A DNA stretch of 64,000 nucleotides from Alteromonadaceae bacterium. Lineage in GTDB: Bacteria > Pseudomonadota > Gammaproteobacteria > Enterobacterales > Alteromonadaceae. Both the position numbers and the translations under genes were made by a program. Shown here one piece after another: positions 36,398-45,471 of this stretch; position 1 is the first letter of the stretch; every line of letters begins with the position of its first letter. Below the pieces are notes generated by a model that was given only the letters and a program-made list of their open reading frames with translations, was not told the DNA's origin and ran no database searches. Location of the stretch: positions 35,554 to 99,553 of the forward strand of contig WKFJ01000027.1 of the NCBI GenBank assembly GCA_014872785.1, in the 5' to 3' direction.

Positions 36398-38119
36398 CTA
36401 TTGTGCTGCCAACGCATCGACAATTAATTGCAGGGAACGTCGCCCTCTAAATTCGTTGATATCCAGTTTATACACTAATTGTACTTGTCGAGCTTTGCTA
36501 TTTGGCCATTGCTCCAAATCAACGTTAAAGGCAATCGCATCCAGCAACATACCTTGTTCATGGCGCACCTGCATCTTTAAGTGTTTAGCCCCAACAATTC
36601 GCTGATCTTCCAATGTAAACACACCGTCAAAACTGGGCTCTGGGAACGCCTGTCCAAATGGACCGGCTTGTTGTAAGGTCTGAACAAATTGCATATCCAG
36701 TTCGCTTTGAGTCAAAGCACCATCTGTATGCCACACTTGTTGCAGTGCATTCTCATCTAACGATTCTGCACACAATTGTTCAAATACATCACTGAATTGT
36801 TGGAAGTCTGCTTTGGCTATCGTCAAACCAGCCGCCGCCGCATGTCCACCGAACTTTTTTAATAATCCAGGATAACGCTGGCTCATCTCTTCCAGTAAAT
36901 CTTTCAAATGCAACCCAGTAATGGAGCGACCCGAACCTTTCAGTAATCCGTCGTCTTGTGAGGCAAACGCAAACACAGGGCGGAAGTACTTTTCTTTTAC
37001 TCTTCCTGCGACAATACCCACAATCCCCTGATGCCAATCGGGTTGATAAAGGGCAATACCGCTTGGCAAACGCTGCTGGTCGCTGAATTGCATTTGCTCC
37101 ATCACAATCGTGGCATCTTGCTGCATATCTTGCTCAATTTGACGCCGCTCTTGGTTTAGGGCTTCTAATTCAGCCGCAATCGCATATGCCTTGTGTGAGT
37201 CTTCTTCCAACAAACAACGGATCCCAACACTCATATCATCCAAACGACCCGCCGCATTTAAACGCGGCCCAATAACAAAGCCCAGATCCGATGCCTGCAA
37301 TTCATGTGCGGATTTTTTGGCAATTTGTAAAATGGCTGAAATTCCAGGACGACACCTACCACTTCGAATCCGCTGAATACCTTGATGAACCAAAATTCGG
37401 TTGTTTCTGTCCATCGGCACGACATCCGCCACTGTGCCTAAGGCAACTAGATCCAATAGACTGGCAATATTGGGTTTTGTTATGGTTTGGTCTGCATATA
37501 CGCCGCGTTTTTCCTGTTCAGCTCTTAACGCAAGTAACAAGTAAAAGGCAACACCTACACCCGCTAAATTCTTGGACGGAAATTGGCAATCGGACAGGTT
37601 GGGGTTCACAATCGCATCTGCGTTGGGCAAAGACTCTGGCGGTAAATGATGGTCAGTCACAATGACCCTGAGGCCATGTTGTTTCGCCAGAGCAACTCCT
37701 TCAATACTACTGATACCATTATCTACAGTAATGATGCATTGTGCGCCTTGCGCTAATGCGAGCTCGACTATCTCTGGGCTTAAACCATAACCATACTCAA
37801 ACCGATTGGGTACCAGAAAATTGACGTTAGAAAAACCTAACATCGCCAAGCCTAACGTCAACACTGCGGTGCTTGTTGCACCGTCTGCATCAAAGTCCCC
37901 CACAATCAACAGGCTTTGCTCTGTTGCTTTTACATCCAAAAGAATTTCGACGGCACGTTCAATGCCATTTAGCTGATTAAAGTGCAGTAGGTTTCCGGCA
38001 CCGTATTGCATTTCTTGCTCGTCAGAAACACCTCTGCTTGCGAGAATTTCACAGAGCTTGTCAGAAAAATGTTGGCTTGAGAAAGGGGGGGCAGTTCGAC
38101 GTCGAATATTTAGTGTCAT
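36398..38119 (-). CDS. recJ: Single-stranded-DNA-specific exonuclease RecJ
   Basis: 5'-3' single-strand exonuclease of recombination and mismatch repair. DHH-family motifs: VGDFDADGATSTAVLTLGLA (motif I), ITVDNGISS (II), VTDHHLPPE (III, DHH), NPNLSDCQFPSKNLAGVGVA (IV) and, in the DHHA1 domain, GSGRSITGLHLKDLLEEM and FGGHAAAAGLTI. Length 573 compares with 577 in E. coli. A terminator-like hairpin lies between dsbC and recJ. It is first of a compact recJ-DUF302-orf91-recO-pdxJ-acpS-rlmD-relA run. Confidence 0.97.
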   Translation of the reverse strand: MTLNIRRRTAPPFSSQHFSDKLCEILASRGVSDEQEMQYGAGNLLHFNQLNGIERAVEILLDVKATEQSLLIVGDFDADGATSTAVLTLGLAMLGFSNVNFLVPNRFEYGYGLSPEIVELALAQGAQCIITVDNGISSIEGVALAKQHGLRVIVTDHHLPPESLPNADAIVNPNLSDCQFPSKNLAGVGVAFYLLLALRAEQEKRGVYADQTITKPNIASLLDLVALGTVADVVPMDRNNRILVHQGIQRIRSGRCRPGISAILQIAKKSAHELQASDLGFVIGPRLNAAGRLDDMSVGIRCLLEEDSHKAYAIAAELEALNQERRQIEQDMQQDATIVMEQMQFSDQQRLPSGIALYQPDWHQGIVGIVAGRVKEKYFRPVFAFASQDDGLLKGSGRSITGLHLKDLLEEMSQRYPGLLKKFGGHAAAAGLTIAKADFQQFSDVFEQLCAESLDENALQQVWHTDGALTQSELDMQFVQTLQQAGPFGQAFPEPSFDGVFTLEDQRIVGAKHLKMQVRHEQGMLLDAIAFNVDLEQWPNSKARQVQLVYKLDINEFRGRRSLQLIVDALAAQ

Positions 38120-38140
38120 GAATAGAAAGTAATACTAGGT

Positions 38141-38167
38141 AAAAAAATGGCGGCTAATGCCGCCACT
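38141..38167 (-). terminator. Rho-independent terminator (attenuator) between dsbC and recJ
   Basis: Read on the minus strand: stem TGGCGGC/GCCGCCA with loop ATTA, followed by seven T residues. It lies 14 bp after dsbC and about 20 bp before the recJ start, so it should reduce read-through from xerD-dsbC. Confidence 0.9.
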
Positions 38168-38180
38168 TGGAAATATGAAA

Positions 38181-38900
38181 TTAGCTGGCAGTATCAAGCG
38201 TTGCTTTTAATGTTGCCGCTGGCTGATAACCCGGGATCATCGTACCGTCTTCCAGTACTATTGCAGGGGTACCTGAAACACCGATTTGCTGGCCAAACAA
38301 ATATTGCTTGTCGACTTGAGTCTCGCACGTGCGTTTTTCAACAGCGCCACCAGCTTTTGCGTTGGTCATGGCTTCTTGCTTATTCTCCGCACACCAAATA
38401 GACACCAGGTCATCGTGCGAAGAGCTACCTAAACCGCCACGAGGAAACGCCAAGTAACGAACGGTAATGCCCAACTCGTTATAGTCAGCGATTTCATTGT
38501 GTAATTTACGGCAGTAACCACAAGTAATGTCAGTAAAAATAGACACAACGTGTTGCTCGTTTTTGGCTTTGAATTCAATCATGTCATTTGAAAAGCCCGC
38601 GATGCCGTCTTTACGCACGCCGGTAAGCGCATTTTCAGTTTCGTTGCGCATGCCTTCGTCCATATTATAAATGCGACCATGGACGAGGTATTTACCGTCT
38701 TCACTTGCGTAAAATAAACCGCGATCTGTCATTACTTCTAGCAAACCAGGCACAGGGGCATTAGCAATAGAAGAAACCTGCATGCCCAATAAGCCAACGA
38801 ATTTAGTTTCTAGCGCTTGATTATCAGGTGCCAATTGAGCGGAGCTAACCGCACTTACTAATAGAGACAATGCCGCAACACAGCGGAGATACATCTTCAT
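38181..38900 (-). CDS. dsbC: Thiol:disulfide interchange protein DsbC
   Basis: Periplasmic disulfide isomerase. A signal peptide (MKMYLRCVAALSLLVSAVSS) is followed by the N-terminal dimerisation domain (about 22-85) and the thioredoxin fold with active site Cys127-Gly-Tyr-Cys130 (FTDITCGYCRKLHNE). The second cysteine pair (WCAENKQ, RTCETQ) and the cis-Pro loop GVSGTPAIVLEDG are present. 239 residues against 236 in E. coli. xerD-dsbC-recJ is the conserved order. Confidence 0.96.
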   Translation of the reverse strand: MKMYLRCVAALSLLVSAVSSAQLAPDNQALETKFVGLLGMQVSSIANAPVPGLLEVMTDRGLFYASEDGKYLVHGRIYNMDEGMRNETENALTGVRKDGIAGFSNDMIEFKAKNEQHVVSIFTDITCGYCRKLHNEIADYNELGITVRYLAFPRGGLGSSSHDDLVSIWCAENKQEAMTNAKAGGAVEKRTCETQVDKQYLFGQQIGVSGTPAIVLEDGTMIPGYQPAATLKATLDTAS

Positions 38901-39018
38901 AAAGGATCCTATTTATACTTCATTACAGGTATAGACCCGTAATCGCCAAAATAATTGCGTTAAACAATCGCATTAAGTAACTGAACTACCCCGATTGTAT
39001 TTTATTTCGGAATGAGTT

Positions 39019-39960
39019 TCAGCCCCTTGGGTGATGTTGAGCAACTAATTTTTGTAAGCGTTCGGTGGCAACGTGGGTATATATTTGAGTTGTAGATAAA
39101 TCACTGTGCCCTAGGAGCATTTGTACCACTCTTAAATCAGCGCCGTGATTAAGCAAATGTGTGGCAAATGCATGTCGCAATGTATGCGGTGACAACTCAG
39201 CACTTATCTGCGCTTTTTTCGCATAAAACTTAATGCGATGCCAAAACGTCTGACGCGTCATTTGTACGCCACGACTACTGGGAAAAAGTATATCCGACTC
39301 TTTGCGCAACAAGTGAATACGCCCTTCTTTTAAATACTTAGCTATCCAATAGTTTGCTTCTTCACCTATGGGCACTAGTCTTTCTTTATTGCCCTTTCCG
39401 GTCACCCGAATTACGCCCTGCTGCAGGCTGATTTGATTTAATTGCATGGAAATAAGTTCGGTTACTCGCAACCCCGTGGCATAAAGCAGTTCCAGCATCG
39501 CTTTGTCACGCATTTGCACTGGGTCTTCATCGGTTTCTGGGGCATTGAGCAAACTTTCCACCTCACCCTCGGTAAGGGTTTTGGGCAACGCCTTAGGCAG
39601 TTTTGGGTTTTGAATCAAAGAAATAGGGTCATCTTCACGTACCCCTTGCTCTTGCAAATGATATAAATAAGCACGCAGGCTACTCAAAAAACGCGCGGTA
39701 CTGCGCTCAGCAAGACCGGTGTCGTAACGATGGCTAAGATAATCGTGAATTTGGAATTGATTAACCTCTTGCAAATTAAAGGCATCATCGGAGTTTTGCT
39801 CGTGAAACGCAGTTAACTTAGTGAGGTCCGTACGATAAGCCGCAAGTGTATTGTTACTTAGGCCTTTTTCTACCAACAGAGAATCGAGAAACGATTCCAA
39901 ATTATCAGAATTTTTCGGTGATATCTTTTGTGCTCGCTTTACAGCTTCCACTTTAGCCAT
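39019..39960 (-). CDS. xerD: Site-specific tyrosine recombinase XerD
   Basis: Acts with XerC at dif to resolve chromosome dimers under FtsK control. From ATG 39960 (ribosome site GGAG 8 nt upstream) the protein has 313 residues (298 in E. coli); an in-frame ATG at 40056 would add 32 unrelated residues. Catalytic residues: Arg165 (ATGLRVTELI), Lys189 region (VTGKGNKERLVP), His259 and Arg262 (SPHTLRHAFATHL), His285 (LLGHSDLSTTQIYTHV) and nucleophile Tyr294. It lacks the extra segment of integron integrases. Next to dsbC and divergent from fldB, as in E. coli. Confidence 0.96.
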   Translation of the reverse strand: MAKVEAVKRAQKISPKNSDNLESFLDSLLVEKGLSNNTLAAYRTDLTKLTAFHEQNSDDAFNLQEVNQFQIHDYLSHRYDTGLAERSTARFLSSLRAYLYHLQEQGVREDDPISLIQNPKLPKALPKTLTEGEVESLLNAPETDEDPVQMRDKAMLELLYATGLRVTELISMQLNQISLQQGVIRVTGKGNKERLVPIGEEANYWIAKYLKEGRIHLLRKESDILFPSSRGVQMTRQTFWHRIKFYAKKAQISAELSPHTLRHAFATHLLNHGADLRVVQMLLGHSDLSTTQIYTHVATERLQKLVAQHHPRG

Positions 39961-40235
39961 GTTGATCTCCATTTCCTTATTTGGCCTGTGCACAACAAAG
40001 ATGCACACAGCAGTTTTGCACGTTGGAATTGCCTCCAATGTGTTGCTGCATTCCATGCAGTTAAAGTCACTTTTTGCGTCACGAAACTGATTATGGCAGA
40101 AAATCTAGAAAGAAATTAGGACAAATATTTCTAAGTCGTAAATATTTTTGTCAAAACACAAAAATTGCTTGCAAAATAACCAGTTTGATTAAAATAGAGT
40201 TGTACTTTAATTCATCAATTTTCTGGAACATTAAC

Positions 40236-40571
40236 ATGGAACTTGGGAAGTTTTGTTTAAGCCTGACCGTCAGTGATATTCAAGAATCTAAAACCTTTTA
40301 CGAAAACTTGGGATTTGCACCAGTTAAAGGGTGTGGTTCAGTAGAAGATAAATGGTTAATCATGCAAAACAACAGCAATATGATTGGGCTGTTTCAGGGT
40401 ATGTTTGAAGAAAACATCCTCACCTTTAATCCAGATGACGTACGCACCATTCAAGACGATTTAAAATCCAAAGGCGTCGCAATCGACAAAGAAGCCCATG
40501 GTGAAAGCGGGCCTGCGCACATAATGCTGCGCGACCCAGATGGCAACGTCATCATGCTGGATCAATACTAA
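40236..40571 (+). CDS. VOC superfamily (glyoxalase-like) protein
   Basis: 111 residues from ATG 40236. A vicinal-oxygen-chelate fold is clear: KFCLSLTVSDIQESKTFYEN (first beta-alpha unit), DKWLIMQNNSNMIGLFQG, and C-terminal HIMLRDPDGNVIMLDQY. A longer reading from 40074 would prepend 54 residues without VOC character. The reaction is unknown; such proteins include glyoxalases, dioxygenases and resistance proteins. It is inserted between xerD and fldB. Confidence 0.85.
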   Translation: MELGKFCLSLTVSDIQESKTFYENLGFAPVKGCGSVEDKWLIMQNNSNMIGLFQGMFEENILTFNPDDVRTIQDDLKSKGVAIDKEAHGESGPAHIMLRDPDGNVIMLDQY

Positions 40572-40690
40572 GCGTCGTAGACTTTTCATTACAAAACACG
40601 ACTCAAGACAGGGATGAGTTTACAAATGCGCTTTTTTAATTAGAATCGCGTCCCCATATTGGGTTTCTGATTCCGTTGAAAAGAGTGTTT

Positions 40691-41224
40691 ATGTCTAACC
40701 TGTCCTCTAAAAATGTTGCTATTTTTTACGGTTCCACCACCTGTTACACAGAAATGGCAGCGGAAAAAATTGCTGCAGTGCTAGAGATGGGGAGTGAGTC
40801 TCTTTTTAATATCAAAGACGTCAATCTCAAAAAAGCCGAATCGTTTGATATCCTATTGCTGGGAATATCTACGTGGGACTTCGGTGAGATCCAAGAAGAC
40901 TGGGAATCTCAGTGGCAAGATATAGCTGATACCGACCTCACAGGTAAGACTATTGCGCTATTTGGCCTGGGTGACCAGGTAGGATACCCCGATTGGTTCC
41001 AAGACGCGCTTGGCATGTTGCACGATGAAATCATCAAACAAGACTGCGACATCATTGGCTACTGGCCTAACACTGGATACGAGTTCAATGCCTCAAAAGC
41101 ACTGGTCGCTGAAGACGAGTTTTTCGTTGGCTTGAGTTTGGACGACGAAAACCAATACGAGCAAACCGACGATCGCATCGCCCTATGGATTGAGCAACTA
41201 AGGCAAGAATTAACTGCCCTCTAA
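40691..41224 (+). CDS. fldB: Flavodoxin FldB
   Basis: FMN electron carrier, 177 residues. The phosphate-binding loop is VAIFYGSTTCYTEMAAEKIA; DILLLGISTWDFGEIQEDWE and IALFGLGDQVGYPDWFQDA bind the flavin ring. The ST-CYTEMAAEKI form of the loop is typical of FldB rather than FldA. The start at ATG 40691 is preferred over a TTG five codons upstream. Gene order (divergent from xerD-dsbC-recJ) is as around E. coli fldB. Confidence 0.92.
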   Translation: MSNLSSKNVAIFYGSTTCYTEMAAEKIAAVLEMGSESLFNIKDVNLKKAESFDILLLGISTWDFGEIQEDWESQWQDIADTDLTGKTIALFGLGDQVGYPDWFQDALGMLHDEIIKQDCDIIGYWPNTGYEFNASKALVAEDEFFVGLSLDDENQYEQTDDRIALWIEQLRQELTAL

Positions 41225-41274
41225 GCGCGAGCTTAAGGTAAGTTAATCTACCCATTATTCATAATCTGATCTTT

Positions 41275-41302
41275 ACCACTTATCACTCACTTTTACCGCT
41301 CA
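41275..41302 (+). promoter_or_regulatory. Direct repeat, candidate LytTR regulator binding site
   Basis: ACCACTTA (41275-41282) and ACCGCTCA (41295-41302) lie 20 bp start to start, two helix turns apart. From memory, the E. coli LytTR regulator BtsR/YehT binds ACC(G/A)CT(C/T)A repeated with a 13-bp spacer; the spacer here is 12 bp. A -10-like GATAAT is at 41336-41341 with a poor -35, as expected of an activated promoter. The operon downstream encodes a LytTR regulator. Confidence 0.6.
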
Positions 41303-41326
41303 TCACTTTTTTCCCCCTAAAAAAAG

Positions 41327-41372
41327 CCGTTTCCGGATAATGAGCCACAACACAACATTGGTTCGGAAACGG
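41327..41372. promoter_or_regulatory. Inverted repeat in the leader of the exporter/two-component operon
   Basis: CCGTTTCCG at 41327-41335 and CGGAAACGG at 41364-41372, perfect 9-bp arms 28 bp apart. The right arm contains the GGAAA that would serve as ribosome site for the ATG at 41375; the left arm overlaps the -10-like hexamer. It may be an operator or, if transcribed, an RBS-masking hairpin. Confidence 0.45.
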
Positions 41373-41374
41373 TT

Positions 41375-41605
41375 ATGCGAAATTCACTACTAGAAATTGC
41401 TGGCGTGGCAACGCGCTTCTTAATGCTGTTTGGGGCATTTAACTGCTTTGCCATGTATTGGATGCAACAAACGTGGGCAATTCCTTCTGCATTACCTGAT
41501 ATGACCCAAATGTTGTCTTGGCTTAGCGTACTGGCCATGGTCGCTCTATTGGTCATCGCTCGCCATCAAAAAACAGCTACACACAAGTTACAAGAGGAAT
41601 TTTAA
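41375..41605 (+). CDS. Small two-helix membrane protein
   Basis: 76 residues with two membrane segments (about 10-30 and 45-62) and a charged C-terminus (ARHQKTATHKLQEEF). I do not recognise the family. It is the first gene of the operon and ends 2 bp before the YIP1-family gene, so it is probably an accessory membrane subunit or sensor component of the exporter. Confidence 0.7.
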   Translation: MRNSLLEIAGVATRFLMLFGAFNCFAMYWMQQTWAIPSALPDMTQMLSWLSVLAMVALLVIARHQKTATHKLQEEF

Positions 41606-41607
41606 CC

Positions 41608-42303
41608 ATGAGTACCACTTCATTACACAATGCGATGCTCGATGTTTATGTGGCTCCAGGCAGTCTATTTGAAAGCCTGAAGCAGTCGAAAGGACCGACA
41701 CTTGTCCCACTATTAATCATTATGGCCGTGAGTTTTGGCGCCATCATGTATTTCTACTCTGGCATGAGTACCGAGTGGATTGTTGAACAGCAAATGCTTC
41801 AGGTACCTGATGCAAGTCCTGCCGAAGAAGAACAAATGCGCGCGTATCTTACCCAAAGCGCTGGCGGAGTTGCTTGGATTGGCGGCATCTTCAACACAAT
41901 AGCCACTTTGCTTATCGTTGCGTTGCTGGCAGGTTATTTCCGTCTCGTCGGCGGCTCAAATGAAGAGCTTACATACAGCGACTGGTTCAAATTCAGTGTT
42001 TGGACTCAAATGCCTAGCATCGTCTACATGATAGGTTTTATGGCTTTAGTGTTATCAGCCAGTACCGCAGACCTACCGCTAATGCTTATCAACTATGCGT
42101 CGGTTAACCAGCTGTTCTTAGATTTACCCGTGGGACATCAATTTTATACCTTTGCGGAAAGCCTTAACCTGTTTTTCATTTGGAACGTGGTCTTATCCAC
42201 CATTGGCCTAAAACACTGGGCAAACATGTCCACTGTTAAAGCCGTTATTTTCTCATCACTTCCTTACGTGGTTATCTTTTCAATCTGGGCGGCGCTTGCA
42301 TAA
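41608..42303 (+). CDS. YIP1-family membrane protein
   Basis: 231 residues, five membrane segments (about 30-50, 87-110, 127-150, 185-205, 212-230) and the YIP1 family form (MLDVYVAPGSLFESLKQSKG; GGSNEELTYSDWFKFSVWTQ). Bacterial YIP1 proteins are often found beside exporters in Alteromonadales and are of unknown function. Its place directly upstream of the MacA-like adaptor suggests a linked membrane role. Confidence 0.82.
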   Translation: MSTTSLHNAMLDVYVAPGSLFESLKQSKGPTLVPLLIIMAVSFGAIMYFYSGMSTEWIVEQQMLQVPDASPAEEEQMRAYLTQSAGGVAWIGGIFNTIATLLIVALLAGYFRLVGGSNEELTYSDWFKFSVWTQMPSIVYMIGFMALVLSASTADLPLMLINYASVNQLFLDLPVGHQFYTFAESLNLFFIWNVVLSTIGLKHWANMSTVKAVIFSSLPYVVIFSIWAALA

Positions 42304-42336
42304 GCAAGCCCCTGCTTCTTCACTGGGAACACACTC

Positions 42337-43485
42337 ATGAAAAAAGGCCTTACTCTACTCGTTATCGTTGCCGCTATGGTAGCGCTTGTCAGCTGGAAGA
42401 AGTTCGATGCTGGTCACAATGCGATTCCAGTCAAAGTTGAATTGGTATCGCAAGGCGTTCTGTCCGATACAGTGCTCGCATCCGGAAACTTCGTCTTCAA
42501 CGAGCAAATCAAAATTCGCCCTGAGGTATCCGGTAGAGTACAGAGTATTCTCATTGACGAAGGTGACTATGTGCGCCAAGGCCAATTGTTACTGCAACTT
42601 GATCCGGTGGCCTTTGAAGCAGAAGTGGAACGTGTCTCAGCACAAGTGGCTAATCGAACCATAGAAATTGCGCGCCAAAAAGAGCGCTTGTCGAATCTTC
42701 AACGTCAGTTAAAGCGCAATCAACAGTTGTTAAAAGACGGATTGGTGCAGCAAGAAACCGTGGACGATTTACAAAGCACAGTTGATATTGCACACATCGA
42801 TGTAGAAGCTGCACAAACTGGTCTAAAACAGGCGCAGGCATCACTCAGTTTTGCTCAAGACCAACTGGCCAAAACTGCGTTTATTGCGCCAATGGATGGG
42901 CTTATTGCCTCACTTGATATCAAAGAAGGCGAAACCGTTATTGCCGGTACTACCAATATTATTGGTTCGGATTTAATGACGGTTGCAGACCCCAGCGCCA
43001 TTCTTGCTGAACTTCGCGTTGATGAGGCAGACATTGCCAACATTCAGCTACAACAAAGCGTTGAAATTTATGCCGCGGCCTACCCTAAAACGGCTTTTAA
43101 CGGACGTGTTGTTAAAATTGGCACCTCTGCTAAACAGCTAGGCAATACTCCAGGGCTAGCGTTTAAGGTAGAAGTGTTAATGGATCCGTCAGAAACTGCC
43201 CTGTTTCCTGGCATGAGCTGTCGCGCAGAAATCATTACTGCATCTGGTGACACCACCAACAATGTTCCGATTGCGGCTATTCAGTACGAAGACGAAGACA
43301 GCTATGTATGGGTAGTTAAAAATGGTCGTTCAATGAAAATGCCTGTGACATTAGGCATGGCGACAGACACCCAGCAGGCCATTATCAGTGGCCTGGAAAA
43401 TGGTGACGAGGTCATCATCGGTCCTGCGCGCACCGTCAGTAAGTTAAAGGAAAACGATCAAGTGGAAGCGGGAGAAAATAGCTAA
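42337..43485 (+). CDS. MacA-like periplasmic adaptor (membrane fusion protein)
   Basis: 382 residues of the HlyD/RND-adaptor family. An N-terminal membrane anchor (MKKGLTLLVIVAAMVALVSW) leads to a split biotinyl-lipoyl domain (GRVQSILIDEGDYVRQGQLL ... DGLIASLDIKEGETV), an alpha-helical hairpin (about 85-150, with RLSNLQRQLKRNQQLLKDGL) and beta-barrel domains. It would bridge the ABC exporter to a TolC-like outer-membrane channel. Its stop overlaps the ATPase start (TAATG). Confidence 0.92.
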   Translation: MKKGLTLLVIVAAMVALVSWKKFDAGHNAIPVKVELVSQGVLSDTVLASGNFVFNEQIKIRPEVSGRVQSILIDEGDYVRQGQLLLQLDPVAFEAEVERVSAQVANRTIEIARQKERLSNLQRQLKRNQQLLKDGLVQQETVDDLQSTVDIAHIDVEAAQTGLKQAQASLSFAQDQLAKTAFIAPMDGLIASLDIKEGETVIAGTTNIIGSDLMTVADPSAILAELRVDEADIANIQLQQSVEIYAAAYPKTAFNGRVVKIGTSAKQLGNTPGLAFKVEVLMDPSETALFPGMSCRAEIITASGDTTNNVPIAAIQYEDEDSYVWVVKNGRSMKMPVTLGMATDTQQAIISGLENGDEVIIGPARTVSKLKENDQVEAGENS

Positions 43486-44201
43486 TGATGCCCACTGAAG
43501 CCCAAGATACTGCCATCATTTCGATGAACAATATCGTCAAGTCATATCAAATGGCTGACGAAACCTTCTACGCCTTAAAAGACGTGAGTTTGTCGATTGA
43601 AGAGAATGATTACGTTGCCATTATTGGGCCGTCCGGTTCAGGCAAATCGACACTGATGAATATCTTAGGGTGTCTGGATGCTCCCTGTTCAGGTACCTAC
43701 TTTTTAGGCGAGCAAGCGGTTGCGAGTTTGTCAGAAGTAGAGTTAGCAAATCTGCGCAATCAATCTGTGGGTTTCATCTTCCAAAGCTTTAATTTGTTGC
43801 CACGTGCCAGCGCACTGGAAAATGTCATGCAGCCTCTGGTGTATCGTTTTATCGCGGTAAAAGAACGCAAACGGCTCGCCATGGAAGCGCTGGAACGCGT
43901 GGGGTTGGGCAACAAGATACATCATTTACCCAACCAATTATCGGGTGGTCAAAGACAACGTGTCGCGATTGCCAGAGCCTTGGTGACTAAACCAAAAATT
44001 CTATTAGGCGACGAACCTACAGGTAACTTAGACAGCCAAACAACATTGGAAATTATGGCGCTTTTCGACGAGTTACATGCAGAAGGCCACACGGTGGTAC
44101 TTATTACGCACGAGCCGGAAATTGCTGACCACTGCCACCGCGTCATTCGTTTAAAAGACGGCTGCATTGAGTCAGATGTCAGGAGACAAGCCCATGCTTA
44201 A
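43485..44201 (+). CDS. MacB/LolD-type ABC transporter ATPase
   Basis: 238 residues. Walker A GPSGSGKST (48-56), Q-loop FIFQSFNLLPRASALENVMQ, signature LSGGQRQRVAIARAL (152-166), Walker B ILLGDEPTGNLDS (Asp176/Glu177) and the H-loop VVLITHEPEIADHC are intact. This is the separate-ATPase form of the MacAB class, powering export by mechanotransmission. The stop overlaps the permease start by 8 bp. Confidence 0.95.
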   Translation: MMPTEAQDTAIISMNNIVKSYQMADETFYALKDVSLSIEENDYVAIIGPSGSGKSTLMNILGCLDAPCSGTYFLGEQAVASLSEVELANLRNQSVGFIFQSFNLLPRASALENVMQPLVYRFIAVKERKRLAMEALERVGLGNKIHHLPNQLSGGQRQRVAIARALVTKPKILLGDEPTGNLDSQTTLEIMALFDELHAEGHTVVLITHEPEIADHCHRVIRLKDGCIESDVRRQAHA

Positions 44202-45459
44202 TTCACCTTCAGGTTTCGCCATGCCGAAAAGTTTGCACGCGGTTTGGGAAGGCACGCGCGCAGCATTGCACTCGATAAGAGCACACGCTATGCGCAGTAT
44301 GTTGACGACCTTGGGCATTATTATTGGTGTTGCGGCGGTTATTGCCGTAGTTGCAATCATGCAAGGGTTAAGTAGCTCTATAACCCAGCAACTGGACGAC
44401 CTTGGTAGCGATATGGTGACAATTCGCGCCTACACCACACAAGAAGACCAACTACTTGGCTTTAACAAAACCTTGAGTTACGACGACTTTTTAGTATTAA
44501 AAAGCAAAGTCGAAGGCGTTGAAGACATGACCGCCACCATGCAGCCGTTTAGCTTTGGTAGTACCGTAAGCTATGGCCGAAACAGTGTGCAAACCCAAAT
44601 AATTGGCACCGACAGCAGTTACCAAAACGTCGTGCGCATTTACCCAGAATACGGTCGTTTCTTATCAGAAAGTGACGATTTACGTCGCCGCCGGGTGGCC
44701 TTCGTTGGCACCAGCGTGCTGAAAAAACTCAACATGTCGGAAAATTCTGTGGGCGAATTTATCAGCTTAAACGGTGAATGGTTCCGCGTTATCGGTATTG
44801 CAGAAACCCAAGGCAGCATTTTTGGTTTTGACCAAGACAATTACATCATCACGCCTTTTAGCACCATGCGCTCATTAAGCGGTGATCAGGTCACGCGCAA
44901 CATCGATATTATGTTCCGCCCGTCAGATCCTGCGAAATTGCCAGAAGTGCAGGAGCAAATCAGTCAAATATTGCGCAAACGCCACAACTTAGAAAAAGAC
45001 GATGCTGACGATTTTGAGTTCCACAGTGCCGAAAAAACCAAAAAGCAATTCGACTCAGTTACACAATCGGTCACGCTAGTCGCAGGCGGTGTCGTAGGAA
45101 TCAGCCTGCTAGTTGGCGGTATTGGTGTAATGAACATTATGCTAGTGTCAGTTACCGAACGCACTCGGGAAATTGGTACCGTAAAGGCGCTGGGCGCGAC
45201 ACCCCAATTTATCATGATCCAGTTTTTGATAGAGGCATTAGTGTTGTCACTGTTTGGCGGCATCATTGGCTTAATACTGGGCTACGGCGTTGCCTCCATG
45301 CTCACTATGGTCATGCCTAATATGCCCTCGGCACTGGTGCCATTATGGGCAATAACCTTGGCACTTGGCTTTACCACGGCGATTGGAGTGATATTCGGTT
45401 TAGCCCCCGCGATGAAAGCGGCGCGCTTAAATCCAATAGATGCGTTAAGATACGAGTAA
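44194..45459 (+). CDS. MacB-like ABC transporter permease
   Basis: 421 residues from ATG 44194, which has AGGAG 8 nt upstream; a longer reading from TTG 44167 is unlikely. The N-terminal transmembrane helix (RSMLTTLGIIIGVAAVIAVV) is followed by a large periplasmic MacB_PCD domain (about 55-270) and an FtsX domain with three helices (GVVGISLLVGGIGVMNIMLV, REIGTVKALGATPQFIMIQF). Together with the adaptor and ATPase it makes a tripartite exporter of peptides, macrolides or cell-envelope toxins; substrate unknown. Confidence 0.94.
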   Translation: MLNSPSGFAMPKSLHAVWEGTRAALHSIRAHAMRSMLTTLGIIIGVAAVIAVVAIMQGLSSSITQQLDDLGSDMVTIRAYTTQEDQLLGFNKTLSYDDFLVLKSKVEGVEDMTATMQPFSFGSTVSYGRNSVQTQIIGTDSSYQNVVRIYPEYGRFLSESDDLRRRRVAFVGTSVLKKLNMSENSVGEFISLNGEWFRVIGIAETQGSIFGFDQDNYIITPFSTMRSLSGDQVTRNIDIMFRPSDPAKLPEVQEQISQILRKRHNLEKDDADDFEFHSAEKTKKQFDSVTQSVTLVAGGVVGISLLVGGIGVMNIMLVSVTERTREIGTVKALGATPQFIMIQFLIEALVLSLFGGIIGLILGYGVASMLTMVMPNMPSALVPLWAITLALGFTTAIGVIFGLAPAMKAARLNPIDALRYE

Positions 45460-45471
45460 AAGAACAACAAT

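Noticed and set aside
39019..39960. Could this tyrosine recombinase be the integron integrase?
   Set aside because: It is XerD by gene order (dsbC-recJ, fldB), length and sequence, and it is 13 kb from the cassettes.
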